Shown in pieces: positions 35,999-44,304 of a stretch of 64,000 nucleotides of DNA (the first letter of the stretch is position 1; every line of letters starts with the position of its first letter). The DNA comes from G963662265 sp963668545 (GTDB taxonomy: Bacteria > Spirochaetota > Spirochaetia > CADAEX01), in assembly GCA_963668545.1 (NCBI GenBank), contig OY764868.1, forward strand, positions 2,728,001 to 2,792,000, written 5' to 3'. The notes beneath the pieces were generated by a model. It saw only the letters and a list, made by a program, of their open reading frames with translations. It ran no database searches and had not been told where the DNA came from. The position numbers and the translations under genes were made by a program.

Positions 35999-37087
35999 AT
36001 GTCAAAAACTATAGCAATTCTTGGAGCCGGACACGGCGGACATGCTGCTGCTGCTGAAATGACAGAAAAAGGATACAATGTAAGACTTTATCAGGATCCG
36101 GAATATATAAATCTCATATCCAGAGTATATGAGACAAGGGAAATCAGAATATCAGGTGCTGAAAGGAGTACTGCAGTAATTAAAATTCCTGTGGTCACTA
36201 CAGACCTTGCAGAGGCTGTAAAAGGCGCTGATATAATATTCTATACAGTTCCGGCTTTTGTCCACAGAAAAATGGCTTCACAGCTTGCAGACCTTGTTGA
36301 AGAGGGGCAGATTATAGCGCTTCTGCCGGGGACTCTGGGAACACTGGTAACAGCAAGGATTTTCAGGGAAAAAGGGGTGCTTGACAAGGTGATACTTGCT
36401 GAAACAAATACACTCCCCTATGACACACGGGTTCTTGCACCAGGCGATGTATATGTATATAAAATGAATGATCCCCTTCTTCTGGGGGTTTTCCCGGCAG
36501 AAAAGACAGATAAGGCGGCAGAAGTTCTTGAGGGGACATACAACTTCACTCCGGTTTCAGATGTTCTTGAATGCGCACTTCACAGCCACAACCCTATTCT
36601 TCACACACCGGGCTGCATAATGAACACAGGAAGAATGGAAAAGGTTTTCGGGGAATTCTATCTTTATGAAGAGGGCTTCAGTCCTACAGTATGCCGGGTT
36701 ACAGAGGAAATGGACAAGGAAAGAATGGCTATCGGCTATGCCTACGGCTATAAACCTCTCACTCTGACCCAGGCTCTCTCAGGCCTTGAAAACCCGGGGG
36801 ACCTCTGGAAAGAGGTCAACGGGAACAGGGGCCTGTGCTTTATCAAAGGGCCAGACAGCGTTAAAAGCAGATATTTTACAGAGGACACCCCGAACGGACT
36901 GGTTCCATGGTCAATGATCGCAGGCCTGGCAGGAGTAAAAACACCTCTTATTGATTCATTCGCAACAATAGCAAGTACAGTTATTGAAGTGGATTCATGG
37001 AACACAGGAAGGACCCTTTCGGATATGGGAATTGAAGGGCTTTCAAAAGAGCAGTTCCAGAATTACATGAAAACAGGAAGCAGATAA
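35999..37087 (+). CDS. Opine/octopine-dehydrogenase-family enzyme
   Basis: NAD(P)-dependent enzyme of the octopine/nopaline dehydrogenase family, about 362 residues. The Rossmann loop is TIAILGAGHGGHAAAAEM at residues 3-20, and the C-terminal domain shows HSHNPILHTPG, a segment around the catalytic His/substrate pocket in relatives. ATG 35999 is preferred: TGGAGGAAAA precedes it, while the longer frame begins inside gntR. In the operon it follows gntR and precedes the racemase-like gene. It may oxidatively split an imported N-(carboxyalkyl)amino acid, an inference from context. Confidence 0.85.
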   Translation: MSKTIAILGAGHGGHAAAAEMTEKGYNVRLYQDPEYINLISRVYETREIRISGAERSTAVIKIPVVTTDLAEAVKGADIIFYTVPAFVHRKMASQLADLVEEGQIIALLPGTLGTLVTARIFREKGVLDKVILAETNTLPYDTRVLAPGDVYVYKMNDPLLLGVFPAEKTDKAAEVLEGTYNFTPVSDVLECALHSHNPILHTPGCIMNTGRMEKVFGEFYLYEEGFSPTVCRVTEEMDKERMAIGYAYGYKPLTLTQALSGLENPGDLWKEVNGNRGLCFIKGPDSVKSRYFTEDTPNGLVPWSMIAGLAGVKTPLIDSFATIASTVIEVDSWNTGRTLSDMGIEGLSKEQFQNYMKTGSR

Positions 37088-37088
37088 A

Positions 37089-37823
37089 ATGGTTTACAGA
37101 GTAAGGCGGGGCGTGGAAAGCTACGGCCATGCAATAGGCATCCTCCTTATAGACTGCAGCACCCCTTTTATTCCCGGAGATGTGGGAAATGCATCAACAT
37201 ATGACTTTCCAGTTATTTACAAGACTGTTCCGGGGGTAACCCTGGAACGTCTTATTGAAAAAGGAGACCTTTCACTTACACAGAAAGTGATTGAGACTGC
37301 AAAGGAACTGGAAAAAGCGGGAGTAAGGGCTATTACAAGCGACTGCGGCTATATGATCCATTTCCAGAGGCAGGTGGCGGCAGAACTCTCAATACCTGTA
37401 ATAATGTCAACTCTTATCCAGATACCGCTTCTTGAAAGAACAATAGGGAGGGATCAGAAAATAGGAGTCATATGTGCAAACAGGAAAAAACTCACCTCCG
37501 ACCTTCTTGATGCGGCAGGGGTAAAAAACAAAGACTGTGTTGTTATTAGGGGAATGGAGGATAAACCTTTTTTCAGATCTCCGATTCTAGATGAGGAACC
37601 TGAACTTGATTATGAAAAAATCGAAGAGGAAATGAGGGAAACAGCATCGGAAATGATCCGGTCTCATCCAGAGATAAGTTCCATTGTTCTCGAATGTTCC
37701 AACATGCCGCCCTATGCACATGCTGTACAGGATGTGACAAAAAGGCCGGTTTTTGATTTCACGACACTTATAAACTATTTTTACGGTGCGTCATTCAGAA
37801 AACCATTTGGAGGATTTTTTTAA
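37089..37823 (+). CDS. Asp/Glu/hydantoin racemase-superfamily enzyme
   Basis: A 244-residue protein of the aspartate/glutamate racemase-like fold. The two Cys expected for acid/base catalysis are visible in ITSDCGYMIHFQ (first half) and VLECSNMPPYA (second half). LERTIGRDQKIGVICANRKKL marks the central strand-loop. It begins one base after the dehydrogenase gene stops, so it is the last gene of the TRAP operon. It could invert a chiral amino or hydroxy acid released from the substrate; maleate isomerases and hydantoin racemases share the fold. Confidence 0.8.
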   Translation: MVYRVRRGVESYGHAIGILLIDCSTPFIPGDVGNASTYDFPVIYKTVPGVTLERLIEKGDLSLTQKVIETAKELEKAGVRAITSDCGYMIHFQRQVAAELSIPVIMSTLIQIPLLERTIGRDQKIGVICANRKKLTSDLLDAAGVKNKDCVVIRGMEDKPFFRSPILDEEPELDYEKIEEEMRETASEMIRSHPEISSIVLECSNMPPYAHAVQDVTKRPVFDFTTLINYFYGASFRKPFGGFF

Positions 37824-37826
37824 GAA

Positions 37827-37859
37827 GCAGGAACACTGTTCAACGAACAGTGCCCCTGC
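37827..37859 (+). other. Hairpin preceding the TRAP-operon terminator
   Basis: GCAGG-aa-CACTGTTC pairs with GAACAGTG-cc-CCTGC around an AAC loop. It has no T run and lies directly before the terminator at 37871; it may stabilise the 3' end. Confidence 0.6.
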
Positions 37860-37870
37860 AAGCAAACCTA

Positions 37871-37899
37871 ATGCCTTTCAAACTGAAAGGCATTTTTTT
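37871..37899 (+). terminator. Rho-independent terminator of the TRAP operon
   Basis: ATGCCTTTCA pairs with TGAAAGGCAT around AAC, followed by a run of seven T. It lies 48 bp after the racemase-like gene. Confidence 0.9.
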
Positions 37900-37985
37900 A
37901 TAGTCTGAAATCAAAACTAAGTCAATAAGCTTTTATCCAATAATATCCAATGAATTGAATCTGGTTAATAACACCTTTTTACCAA

Positions 37986-38020
37986 TAAAAAAGGGCTGTA
38001 CGGAATAACCCGGACAGCCC
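37986..38020 (-). terminator. Rho-independent terminator of the transketolase operon
   Basis: On the minus strand GGGCTGT-CCGG pairs with CCG-TACAGCCC and is followed by a T run (the A run at 37987-37992). It ends the rpiB-like/transketolase transcript. Confidence 0.85.
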
Positions 38021-38047
38021 ACTGATAGAAATGTTATATTAAAAATA

Positions 38048-38983
38048 CTATTTAAGCATTTCTCTGCAGGATTCAGCGATCTGCGGACCGAGAAGTCCGT
38101 AAAGACCGATCAGCTCATCGTAAGGACCATTACTTCCGAACTGATCATTAACACCTACCATTTTCATCTTTGTAGGACATTCCAGGGCAAGGAGTTCAGC
38201 AACAGCTCCGCCGAGTCCTCCCTGTGAGTAATGTTCTTCAACAGTCACAATCTTACCTGTCTCTTTTGCCGCCTTAAGAATTATATCTTTATCAAGAGGT
38301 TTAAGTGTATGAATATTTATAAGCCTTACACTCACGCCCTCTTTTTCAAGTATTTCAGCCGCTTCAGCAGCTCTTGAAAGAACTGTTCCTGTTCCGATAA
38401 TTGTTATGTCGGAACCTGATTTCATTTCAATGCCTTTTCCGATTTCAAATTTGTAATCAGCCTTGTCAAAAAGGAAGGGCATGGCAACAGCACCTATTTT
38501 CATGTAGACAGGACCTTCATGTTCAATCATTGCAAGCACAGCTGCCTCGATTTCAACAGGATCCCCGGGGTTGAGGATTGTCATTCCGGGAATTGTTCTC
38601 ATAAGTGCAACATCTTCGAGAGACTGGTGTGTAGGACCGAGGTGGAAGTATGAAAGGCCTGCGCATCTTCCCACTACCTTTACATTCTGCTTCATGTAAC
38701 CGAGATCGACCTTCATCTGGTCGTAATTTCTTCCTGTTACAAACGGAGCAATTGTTGCAAATACAGGGATTTTACCTGTTGTTGCAAGCCCTGCACAGAT
38801 ACCTGTAATACCGGGTTCCATGATACCGAACTCAAGGTGTCTTTCAGGATATTTATCCTTAAACATTGTCATCTGTGAACCGCTTGATGAATCTGCAGAT
38901 ACAGCTACAACTCTGTCGTTTTTATCCCCTGCCAGCGCAAGTGCTTCACCAAAGGCTACTCTTGGGTCTTTTTTATCACTCAT
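38048..38983 (-). CDS. Transketolase, C-terminal subunit
   Basis: A 311-residue pyrimidine-binding and C-terminal half of a split transketolase. Features are VAFGEALALAGDKNDRVVAVSADSSSGS at the start, HLEFGIMEPGITGICAGLA (with the cofactor-activating Glu), SYFHLGPTHQSLEDVALMR, and a C-terminal domain with VEEHYSQGGLGGAVAELLA. Needs the partner encoded just upstream for activity. The ATG overlaps the partner's stop by one base (TAATG), ensuring equal synthesis. Confidence 0.94.
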   Translation of the reverse strand: MSDKKDPRVAFGEALALAGDKNDRVVAVSADSSSGSQMTMFKDKYPERHLEFGIMEPGITGICAGLATTGKIPVFATIAPFVTGRNYDQMKVDLGYMKQNVKVVGRCAGLSYFHLGPTHQSLEDVALMRTIPGMTILNPGDPVEIEAAVLAMIEHEGPVYMKIGAVAMPFLFDKADYKFEIGKGIEMKSGSDITIIGTGTVLSRAAEAAEILEKEGVSVRLINIHTLKPLDKDIILKAAKETGKIVTVEEHYSQGGLGGAVAELLALECPTKMKMVGVNDQFGSNGPYDELIGLYGLLGPQIAESCREMLK

Positions 38984-39834
38984 TATTCAAGCTCCTTTGC
39001 CATAGCATCTAATTCTTCTTCTGCCTGTTTGACCTGTTCAGCATTAACCTTCCAGTAGTGTGATCCCTTTGTATCCTGAAGGAATGAAATCCCCTTCGCC
39101 TTGATTGTATTGCATATAATTACAGAAGGTTTGCCTTTTTCAAATGGCGCATCTGTAAGGGTGTCAACAATCTCTTTAAGATCATGTCCGTCTATTGACC
39201 TCACACTCCATCCGAATGCTGCCCATTTATCAGCAAGAGGCTCGAAATTCATTACATCGTTTGTAAGGCCTCCAAGCTGGAACTTGTTTCTGTCAACCAT
39301 TACCACCAGGTTGTCAGCTTTATGATGGCTTGCAGCAGCTGCTGCTTCCCAGTTTGTTCCTTCTCCGAGCTCTCCGTCACCCATAATTGTGTAGACTTTG
39401 GCGTCGCTTTTGTCCATTTTAAGACCGATAGCCATACCCACAGAAATAGGAAGCCCGTGTCCGAGAGAACCTGTGTTACTTTCAATTCCAGGAAGCTTGT
39501 GCATATCAGGGTGCCCCGGAAGTTTTGATTTAAGAGAGAAATATGTCTTGAAAAGTTCCTTGTCAAAAAAACCGAGTTCTCCCAGAACTGCATAAACAAT
39601 AAGACATTTGTGACCGGCTGACATTAAAAACCTGTCCCTGTCCGGTCTCATGGGATTCTTAGGATCCACATTCTTTAATATTTTATAGTATAAAGCAGTC
39701 ATAAGCTCAGTGGCGGAGAGAGCTCCACCGATATGACCAGCTGAACCTGCTTTAATTATTTCTACTACATTTTTCCGGAGCTGAACTGCTTTTTTCTTAA
39801 GATCCAGCTCTTCAGCATCTGTAAGCTTGTACAT
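38983..39834 (-). CDS. Transketolase, N-terminal subunit
   Basis: A 283-residue thiamine-pyrophosphate-binding half of a split transketolase. It shows AGSAGHIGGALSATELMTALYY with the catalytic-site His, GSLGHGLPISVGMAIGLK, and the TPP/Mg motif GDGELGEGTNWEAA followed by VVMVDRNKFQLGG. Transfers two-carbon ketol units among sugar phosphates. Split transketolases are common in organisms using extra pentose or tetrose routes. It lies 12 bp after the RpiB-like gene; GGGGTAAC precedes the ATG. Confidence 0.94.
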   Translation of the reverse strand: MYKLTDAEELDLKKKAVQLRKNVVEIIKAGSAGHIGGALSATELMTALYYKILKNVDPKNPMRPDRDRFLMSAGHKCLIVYAVLGELGFFDKELFKTYFSLKSKLPGHPDMHKLPGIESNTGSLGHGLPISVGMAIGLKMDKSDAKVYTIMGDGELGEGTNWEAAAAASHHKADNLVVMVDRNKFQLGGLTNDVMNFEPLADKWAAFGWSVRSIDGHDLKEIVDTLTDAPFEKGKPSVIICNTIKAKGISFLQDTKGSHYWKVNAEQVKQAEEELDAMAKELE

Positions 39835-39846
39835 CAGTTACCCCTT

Positions 39847-40293
39847 CTATTTAATATGTGCTTCGTCGTAGTCTCTGAATGCCTTAACCTTATCTTCAGA
39901 TCTGCAGCCGACTTCCCATTCTGAAGCCATCCATGTTTTTACAAGCTCTTTCATATGTGAAATACCGAGTGTAAAAGCACCGAGGCACATGATGTTTGCA
40001 TTGTTACTGAGAATTGATCTCTGTGTTGAATAAACATCAGTACAGAGAGCAGCATAAGCTCCGTGTACCTTGTTTGCAGCAATACTCATCCCAATACCTG
40101 TTCCGCACATGAGGATACCCCTGTCATGCTTTCCTGATGCAACAGCTTCTGCCAGTCTGATTGCAACATTCGCATATATGGGATCTGTGCTTCCGTAATC
40201 CTCAACTTCATAACCGAGTTCAGAAAGAAGTTTTATTACTTCCTGTTTCTGCTCTTCAGCATTTGGATCACATCCAATAGCCACCTTTTTCAT
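39847..40293 (-). CDS. rpiB: RpiB/LacAB-family sugar-phosphate isomerase
   Basis: A 148-residue sugar-phosphate isomerase. The family core is present: LAEAVASGKHDRGILMCGTGIGMSIAANKVHGAYAALC (segments), with the catalytic Cys of CGTGIG, and NANIMCLGAFTLG. The N-terminal motif differs from the standard GSDHAG: here it is GCDPNAEEQKQ, so the substrate could be a tetrose or other sugar phosphate rather than ribose 5-phosphate. AGGAGGGAAAG precedes the ATG. It leads the operon with the split transketolase, behind a hairpin-rich leader. Confidence 0.85.
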   Translation of the reverse strand: MKKVAIGCDPNAEEQKQEVIKLLSELGYEVEDYGSTDPIYANVAIRLAEAVASGKHDRGILMCGTGIGMSIAANKVHGAYAALCTDVYSTQRSILSNNANIMCLGAFTLGISHMKELVKTWMASEWEVGCRSEDKVKAFRDYDEAHIK

Positions 40294-40328
40294 CTTTCCC
40301 TCCTGATTTATATTTCAGTTTAATCTGG

Positions 40329-40425
40329 ACTCCGTATCCGGAGTTTTTTTCCCGGCTCCGGGAAATTTTTGACGGATCCTGGAATCCGTGCTGCCGATAT
40401 ATCTACCGGATAGTTTATTATCCGG
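40329..40425 (-). promoter_or_regulatory. Four-hairpin leader upstream of the rpiB-like operon
   Basis: Four perfect short inverted repeats follow one another: ACTCCG/CGGAGT (40329-40344), TTTCCCGG/CCGGGAAA (40348-40365), ACGGAT/ATCCGT (40372-40389) and CCGGATA/TATCCGG (40406-40425). They fill the gap between the lipoprotein gene and the rpiB-like start on the minus strand. Read on the plus strand the first is followed by a T run. They may form a structured leader, a processing site or a terminator for the upstream genes. Confidence 0.5.
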
Positions 40426-40436
40426 GAATTGAGCCC

Positions 40437-40865
40437 CTATTTACTGTAGTATTTCCTCTCTATATATTTTTTCAGTATCCTGGCTTCCTTGACATTTGTT
40501 ATTCTTGCTTCAGGTTTGTCATATTTGGCTGCCTTGTAGCTGGAGAATGCAATAGCTGCCTGGTCAACACTCAGGATATTTTTCGGGCTGTCATAGTTAT
40601 CAAGAATCCATACACCTACAACGCTTCCGCTCATTTTGCCGCCGGAAAGTTCCCCCGCCACATAATAACTGTCGGGATAATCGCTGGAAGGAACAGTATA
40701 GCAGTTGTTTATCTCCAGATTATCAGTCAGCCCTTCAGAAACAATCTGTCTGAAAGATTCCGGAGCTTTTTCAACATACTGATACGCCCTGTCACGGCAT
40801 CCTGTAAGAGAAAAAACAAAAATAAACATACACAAAGCAACAAGATGTCTGAATGATTTCATCAA
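40437..40865 (-). CDS. Small lipoprotein of unknown function
   Basis: A 142-residue lipoprotein with a signal peptide ending in SLTGC (Cys about 23). The mature region has a compact domain with VPSSDYPDSYYVAGEL, GVWILDNYDS and a Lys-rich C-terminus; I do not recognise it. It begins 4 bp after the stop of a small glycine-rich membrane protein gene, so the two form an operon behind a good promoter at 41104-41132. Confidence 0.75.
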   Translation of the reverse strand: MMKSFRHLVALCMFIFVFSLTGCRDRAYQYVEKAPESFRQIVSEGLTDNLEINNCYTVPSSDYPDSYYVAGELSGGKMSGSVVGVWILDNYDSPKNILSVDQAAIAFSSYKAAKYDKPEARITNVKEARILKKYIERKYYSK

Positions 40866-40869
40866 ATCC

Positions 40870-41049
40870 TCACCTTATAACCTTGCTGATAAGAATTGCA
40901 AATGCAATTGCACATATACCAGTCATGAAAGCAATAAAATAGGGGCTGTATCCAAGAGCCATACCATGGCTGTTGCCGATATAAGCACCCACTATGCCGC
41001 CTACACCACCTCCGATTATTCCTGCGATCAGTGCCCTTTTTTTTGTCAT
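40870..41049 (-). CDS. Small glycine-zipper membrane protein
   Basis: A 59-residue protein with a glycine-rich hydrophobic segment GIIGGGVGGIVGAYIG and a second helix FIAFMTGICAIAFAILIS. The real start is ATG 41049: AAGGAGGC stands before it, and the longer frame to 41112 would overlap the promoter. The family is unknown; similar glycine-zipper proteins insert in membranes. It is operonic with the lipoprotein gene. Confidence 0.65.
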   Translation of the reverse strand: MTKKRALIAGIIGGGVGGIVGAYIGNSHGMALGYSPYFIAFMTGICAIAFAILISKVIR

Positions 41050-41103
41050 TAAAAGCCTCCTTATACATATATATACCTGTCTACATATGTATATGACTGA
41101 GTC

Positions 41104-41132
41104 ATTATACACTACAAGTATCAGTTTAGCAA
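41104..41132 (-). promoter_or_regulatory. Sigma-70-type promoter, minus strand
   Basis: TTGCTA (41132-41127) and a consensus TATAAT (41109-41104), 17 bp apart on the minus strand. It is 55 bp before the glycine-zipper gene. Confidence 0.65.
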
Positions 41133-41726
41133 GATTCTGATTTAAAACAAAATACTTATTTTTTTAAAAGCTGTTAACAGTAAATAAAGTTTTTTTCCAT
41201 ACACTATGAATTCGTTTAATCAGCAGAACAGAGCAGAAAATATTTTTTGTTCATAATGTTCACAAAACTGTATTAAAAAGATTAACCACAGAAAGATACA
41301 AAGGCAACAGCATCAAGACAAGAAATGCCGGGTATTTCTTGTATAATATTTCCATATCAATAATTCAGCATATAATATTTCATAATTTTCCATGAAAACA
41401 TCTTTTATATCTGATATATCCAGTCTGTGATATTTAAGAATATATCCAGAATATTTGTATTCTGCTATAATTCCACCGCATTTCGTTAAAAAAACATTAA
41501 AGAAACTGAATAAAAAAAATCTTGACAAATAGAAATAATGGTTTAACATAATATTAATAATCATGAACAATATGAACAATAATGTTTTTTAATGCTTTTC
41601 TTAATTAATTGATCAACAGATTATTTACTGATTTGATATTTGTATTATGCCAGCAATTATTAAATGTGATAGATTATCCTGTTCTACAGGATACTAATAT
41701 AGTTATTTTTATTTAGGAGGAGTCTT
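41133..41726. other. AT-rich intergenic region, about 590 bp
   Basis: Lies between divergent transcripts. It contains a perfect 9-bp dyad ACAAGAAAT/ATTTCTTGT at 41318-41342 followed by TATAAT, and a TTGACA at 41522-41527 with CATAAT 19 bp later, a candidate promoter for the permease with a 5' leader of about 165 bases. An 88-codon frame on the minus strand (41313-41579) has no ribosome site and I do not accept it. Confidence 0.45.
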
Positions 41727-43145
41727 ATGGCAGATGCCACCCCAAGAGAAGGCAACGAAATGGTAAAAGGGATCAGTTTTATCGGTCTTGTTGCACTTGC
41801 CAGCGGTACTGTAACAGGCGTTGGTTTTCTTATGATGAGCGGAGACATAGTAGCAAGTGTAGGTAGTTTCAACCTGATTTGGTGCTATGTTATCGGAATG
41901 GCTGCAGAAATTATTGCAATGCTTGCAACAGCAACTGTAGCATCAAGTTATCCTTCCGCAGGAAGTGTTACTACCTATGCCAGAAAAATTATTGGTAGTG
42001 ATACTTTAGGTTTTCTAACAGCAGTAGCTCTCTGGCTCGGTATGATCGCAATCGACGGAGCAGAGCTTATGGCACTCGGAAGATATATCTATTACTTCCT
42101 TCCTCAGATCCACTATTACTGGTGGGGACTTATTGTTACTGTAATTTTCATTATTATCAACCTCATGGGTGTAGTAATGACTTCAAAAACACAGTCAGTT
42201 CTCGGTATCATAATGTGGTCATGTCTTATAGCTGTACCTCTTTCAGTTCTTTTCTCAGGAAAAGCTGATCTTACTTACTGGACAGTTCTTAAAGAAACAA
42301 TCAGTTTCACAGACTGGATGACAGCTATTTTCTTCGGTGTATACTGCTATGTTGGATTTGTAACAATCCTTCCTGCTGCTGAAGAAACAATTGAACCTGA
42401 AAAAAGAATCCCTGCAGCAATGCTTGTAGGTACTCTTATAACAGGTACTCTCTACATCTCAGGCGGTCTTGCAATTATCGCTCTCAGACCTGAAAATGAA
42501 CTTCTTGCACTTGCTCCGGAAGGACCTTTCGCTTCTGTATGGGTTAAGGCAATGGAAGTACTCTGGGACGGAAAAGGTGCTGTTTTCATGAACTGCGCAG
42601 CTATTTCAACTGCTCTTACCACTGCCAACGCATGTGTATACGGCGGTGCAAGAATGCTTTACGGTATGTCAAGAGAAAGACAGCTTCCTTCAGCATTCAG
42701 AAGAATCAACCCCGGCCACAAAACTCCTACTGTTCCAATCATAGTAACCGGTGTTTTCATCCTCTTCTGTGTACTCTCAGGAGCTATCAGGGTTGTATCT
42801 GTAATTGCAAACTTCGTATTCTTCCCTCTCTGGCTCGTTATTGCTATCGCTTCATACATGAACCTTACAAACATCAAGAACAGCGGCAAGAGCTACAAAG
42901 AAGCTATACCTTTCTATGTACCGGGCGGAAGACTCTGGGCAGCTATCACAATAGTAATGTCTATCGGTTTCACCATTGTTACTTTCCTTTCAACAGACGA
43001 TGTTGTTATCGGCGGCGGTATCGCAGTAGCATTCTTCGTAATCTGCTGGATATACTATGTATGGTGGAAAGGCTACAACAAGAAACAGGGTATTGATATT
43101 GTTGCTGAAGCAGAAAAATACGAAACATTACCATCAGATTTTTAG
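41727..43145 (+). CDS. APC-superfamily amino acid/amine permease
   Basis: A 472-residue integral membrane transporter with about 12 helices. The first helix is broken by GLVALASGTVTGVGFLMMSGD, which has the unwound glycine motif of LeuT-fold APC carriers; SSYPSAGSVTTYARKIIG and GFVTILPAAEETIEPEKRIPAAM are further family signatures. TAGGAGGAG precedes the ATG. The downstream choline-kinase-like gene suggests an amine or amino-alcohol substrate, but this is only context. Confidence 0.87.
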   Translation: MADATPREGNEMVKGISFIGLVALASGTVTGVGFLMMSGDIVASVGSFNLIWCYVIGMAAEIIAMLATATVASSYPSAGSVTTYARKIIGSDTLGFLTAVALWLGMIAIDGAELMALGRYIYYFLPQIHYYWWGLIVTVIFIIINLMGVVMTSKTQSVLGIIMWSCLIAVPLSVLFSGKADLTYWTVLKETISFTDWMTAIFFGVYCYVGFVTILPAAEETIEPEKRIPAAMLVGTLITGTLYISGGLAIIALRPENELLALAPEGPFASVWVKAMEVLWDGKGAVFMNCAAISTALTTANACVYGGARMLYGMSRERQLPSAFRRINPGHKTPTVPIIVTGVFILFCVLSGAIRVVSVIANFVFFPLWLVIAIASYMNLTNIKNSGKSYKEAIPFYVPGGRLWAAITIVMSIGFTIVTFLSTDDVVIGGGIAVAFFVICWIYYVWWKGYNKKQGIDIVAEAEKYETLPSDF

Positions 43146-43184
43146 TATTTTCATAAAACCATGCTATAATATTTAAAAAATGAA

Positions 43185-43221
43185 AGAACCTGGCGGCATT
43201 AAACCCCTGCTGTCAGGTTCT
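43185..43221 (+). other. Intercistronic hairpin between permease and kinase genes
   Basis: AGAACCTG-GCGGCA pairs with TGCTGT-CAGGTTCT (14 pairs, two of them G-U) around TTAAACCCC. It is followed only by CTTATG, so termination would be partial at most; it may set the permease-to-kinase ratio. Confidence 0.6.
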
Positions 43222-43262
43222 CTTATGTAATGATAAAACGATAAAACCATCAGGAGGAAAAG

Positions 43263-44222
43263 ATGACAGAAAACCTTAATCTACTGGAAGTTGAGTTCAC
43301 TGATAAAATCGTTGAAGACCTTATTCCTGAGTGGAAAGGGTGTGATATTGATGTTTCTGTACTGAGCGGAGGAATAACAAATGTCCTATACAGGGCTAAA
43401 TGTGAAAAAGGCGATGTTGCAATAAGAATATACGGTGATAAAACAGAAATGTTTATTGACAGGGACAGGGAAGCAAGCGCTCTCAAGCAGATGGGAGATG
43501 CACAGATATCTTCAAAAATGGTTAAATACCTGCCTTCAAAAAACGTAACAATTGTTGAATTTATTACAGGCGGATACACCCTTACAAATAATGATTTTCT
43601 TAAAGATGACTGGAGAGAAATGATTGTTGATCCGATCAGAAGGATCCACTCAAGCGGTGCAGTTCTTGACTATATATTCAATCCCTATGAACAGTGTGTA
43701 AAAATGTTTAAAATCCTTGAAAATATCGGTGCATCCAAAAATTTTCAGGAATTCGACTTTGACGGAACACTTTCAAACCTGAAAAAACTTATTGATATAA
43801 TAAACATCAGTGAAAAAGATTATGTAATCACCCATAATGACCTTCTTGCAGACAATTTCATTATGGTTACAGATGAATATAAAGACAAGTTTGAAAAACC
43901 CATGTATATAATTGACTGGGAATACGGCGGAATGGGTCCGAAATACTATGACCTTGGAGACATGTTCCAGGAAATACTTGTTCCCAGAGAAGTTGAAAAA
44001 AGCATAGTTGAACACTACTGTGAAGGAAAGGATTTTGATAAAGCACTTTATTACAGCGACATGTTCAAACCGTTTCCCGATATCTACTGGTTCCTCTGGA
44101 GCCTTATCCAGAAAACTGTTTCAACAATTGATTTTGATTTCTATACATATGGTAAAACCAAGTATGACAATGCACAGAACAATATAAAATTTCTTGTTTC
44201 AGAATACAGCATAAAACTGTAA
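43263..44222 (+). CDS. Choline/ethanolamine-kinase-like phosphotransferase
   Basis: A 319-residue kinase of the choline kinase/aminoglycoside phosphotransferase fold. It shows the N-lobe VLSGGITNVLYRA and VAIRIYG (with Arg in place of the usual Lys-like position uncertain), the catalytic loop ITHNDLLADNFIM with Asp and Asn, and the metal-binding IIDWEYGGMGPKYYDLGD. GGAGGAAAAG precedes the ATG. It probably phosphorylates the small alcohol taken up by the adjacent permease. A bidirectional terminator follows. Confidence 0.85.
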   Translation: MTENLNLLEVEFTDKIVEDLIPEWKGCDIDVSVLSGGITNVLYRAKCEKGDVAIRIYGDKTEMFIDRDREASALKQMGDAQISSKMVKYLPSKNVTIVEFITGGYTLTNNDFLKDDWREMIVDPIRRIHSSGAVLDYIFNPYEQCVKMFKILENIGASKNFQEFDFDGTLSNLKKLIDIINISEKDYVITHNDLLADNFIMVTDEYKDKFEKPMYIIDWEYGGMGPKYYDLGDMFQEILVPREVEKSIVEHYCEGKDFDKALYYSDMFKPFPDIYWFLWSLIQKTVSTIDFDFYTYGKTKYDNAQNNIKFLVSEYSIKL

Positions 44223-44239
44223 TTGTGCAGATCGACTAT

Positions 44240-44275
44240 AAAAAGGGCTGTCCTTTCCTTAAGGCAGCCCTTTTT
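44240..44275. terminator. Bidirectional Rho-independent terminator
   Basis: AAAAAGGGCTG pairs with CAGCCCTTTTT, with an inner CCTT/AAGG. T runs lie on both strands, so it serves the kinase gene (+) and the convergent HAD gene (-). The GGGCTG arm is shared with the terminators at 4660 and 37986. Confidence 0.85.
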
Positions 44276-44304
44276 AATGCAGAAATCCCGAAAAATTATA
44301 TAAA

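Noticed and set aside
40329..40350. Plus-strand terminator (ACTCCG/CGGAGT then T run)
   Set aside because: No plus-strand gene ends nearby; I treat it as part of the minus-strand leader hairpins.
41313..41579. 88-codon minus-strand frame
   Set aside because: Low-complexity AT-rich translation, no ribosome site, and it overlaps a dyad and a likely promoter region.
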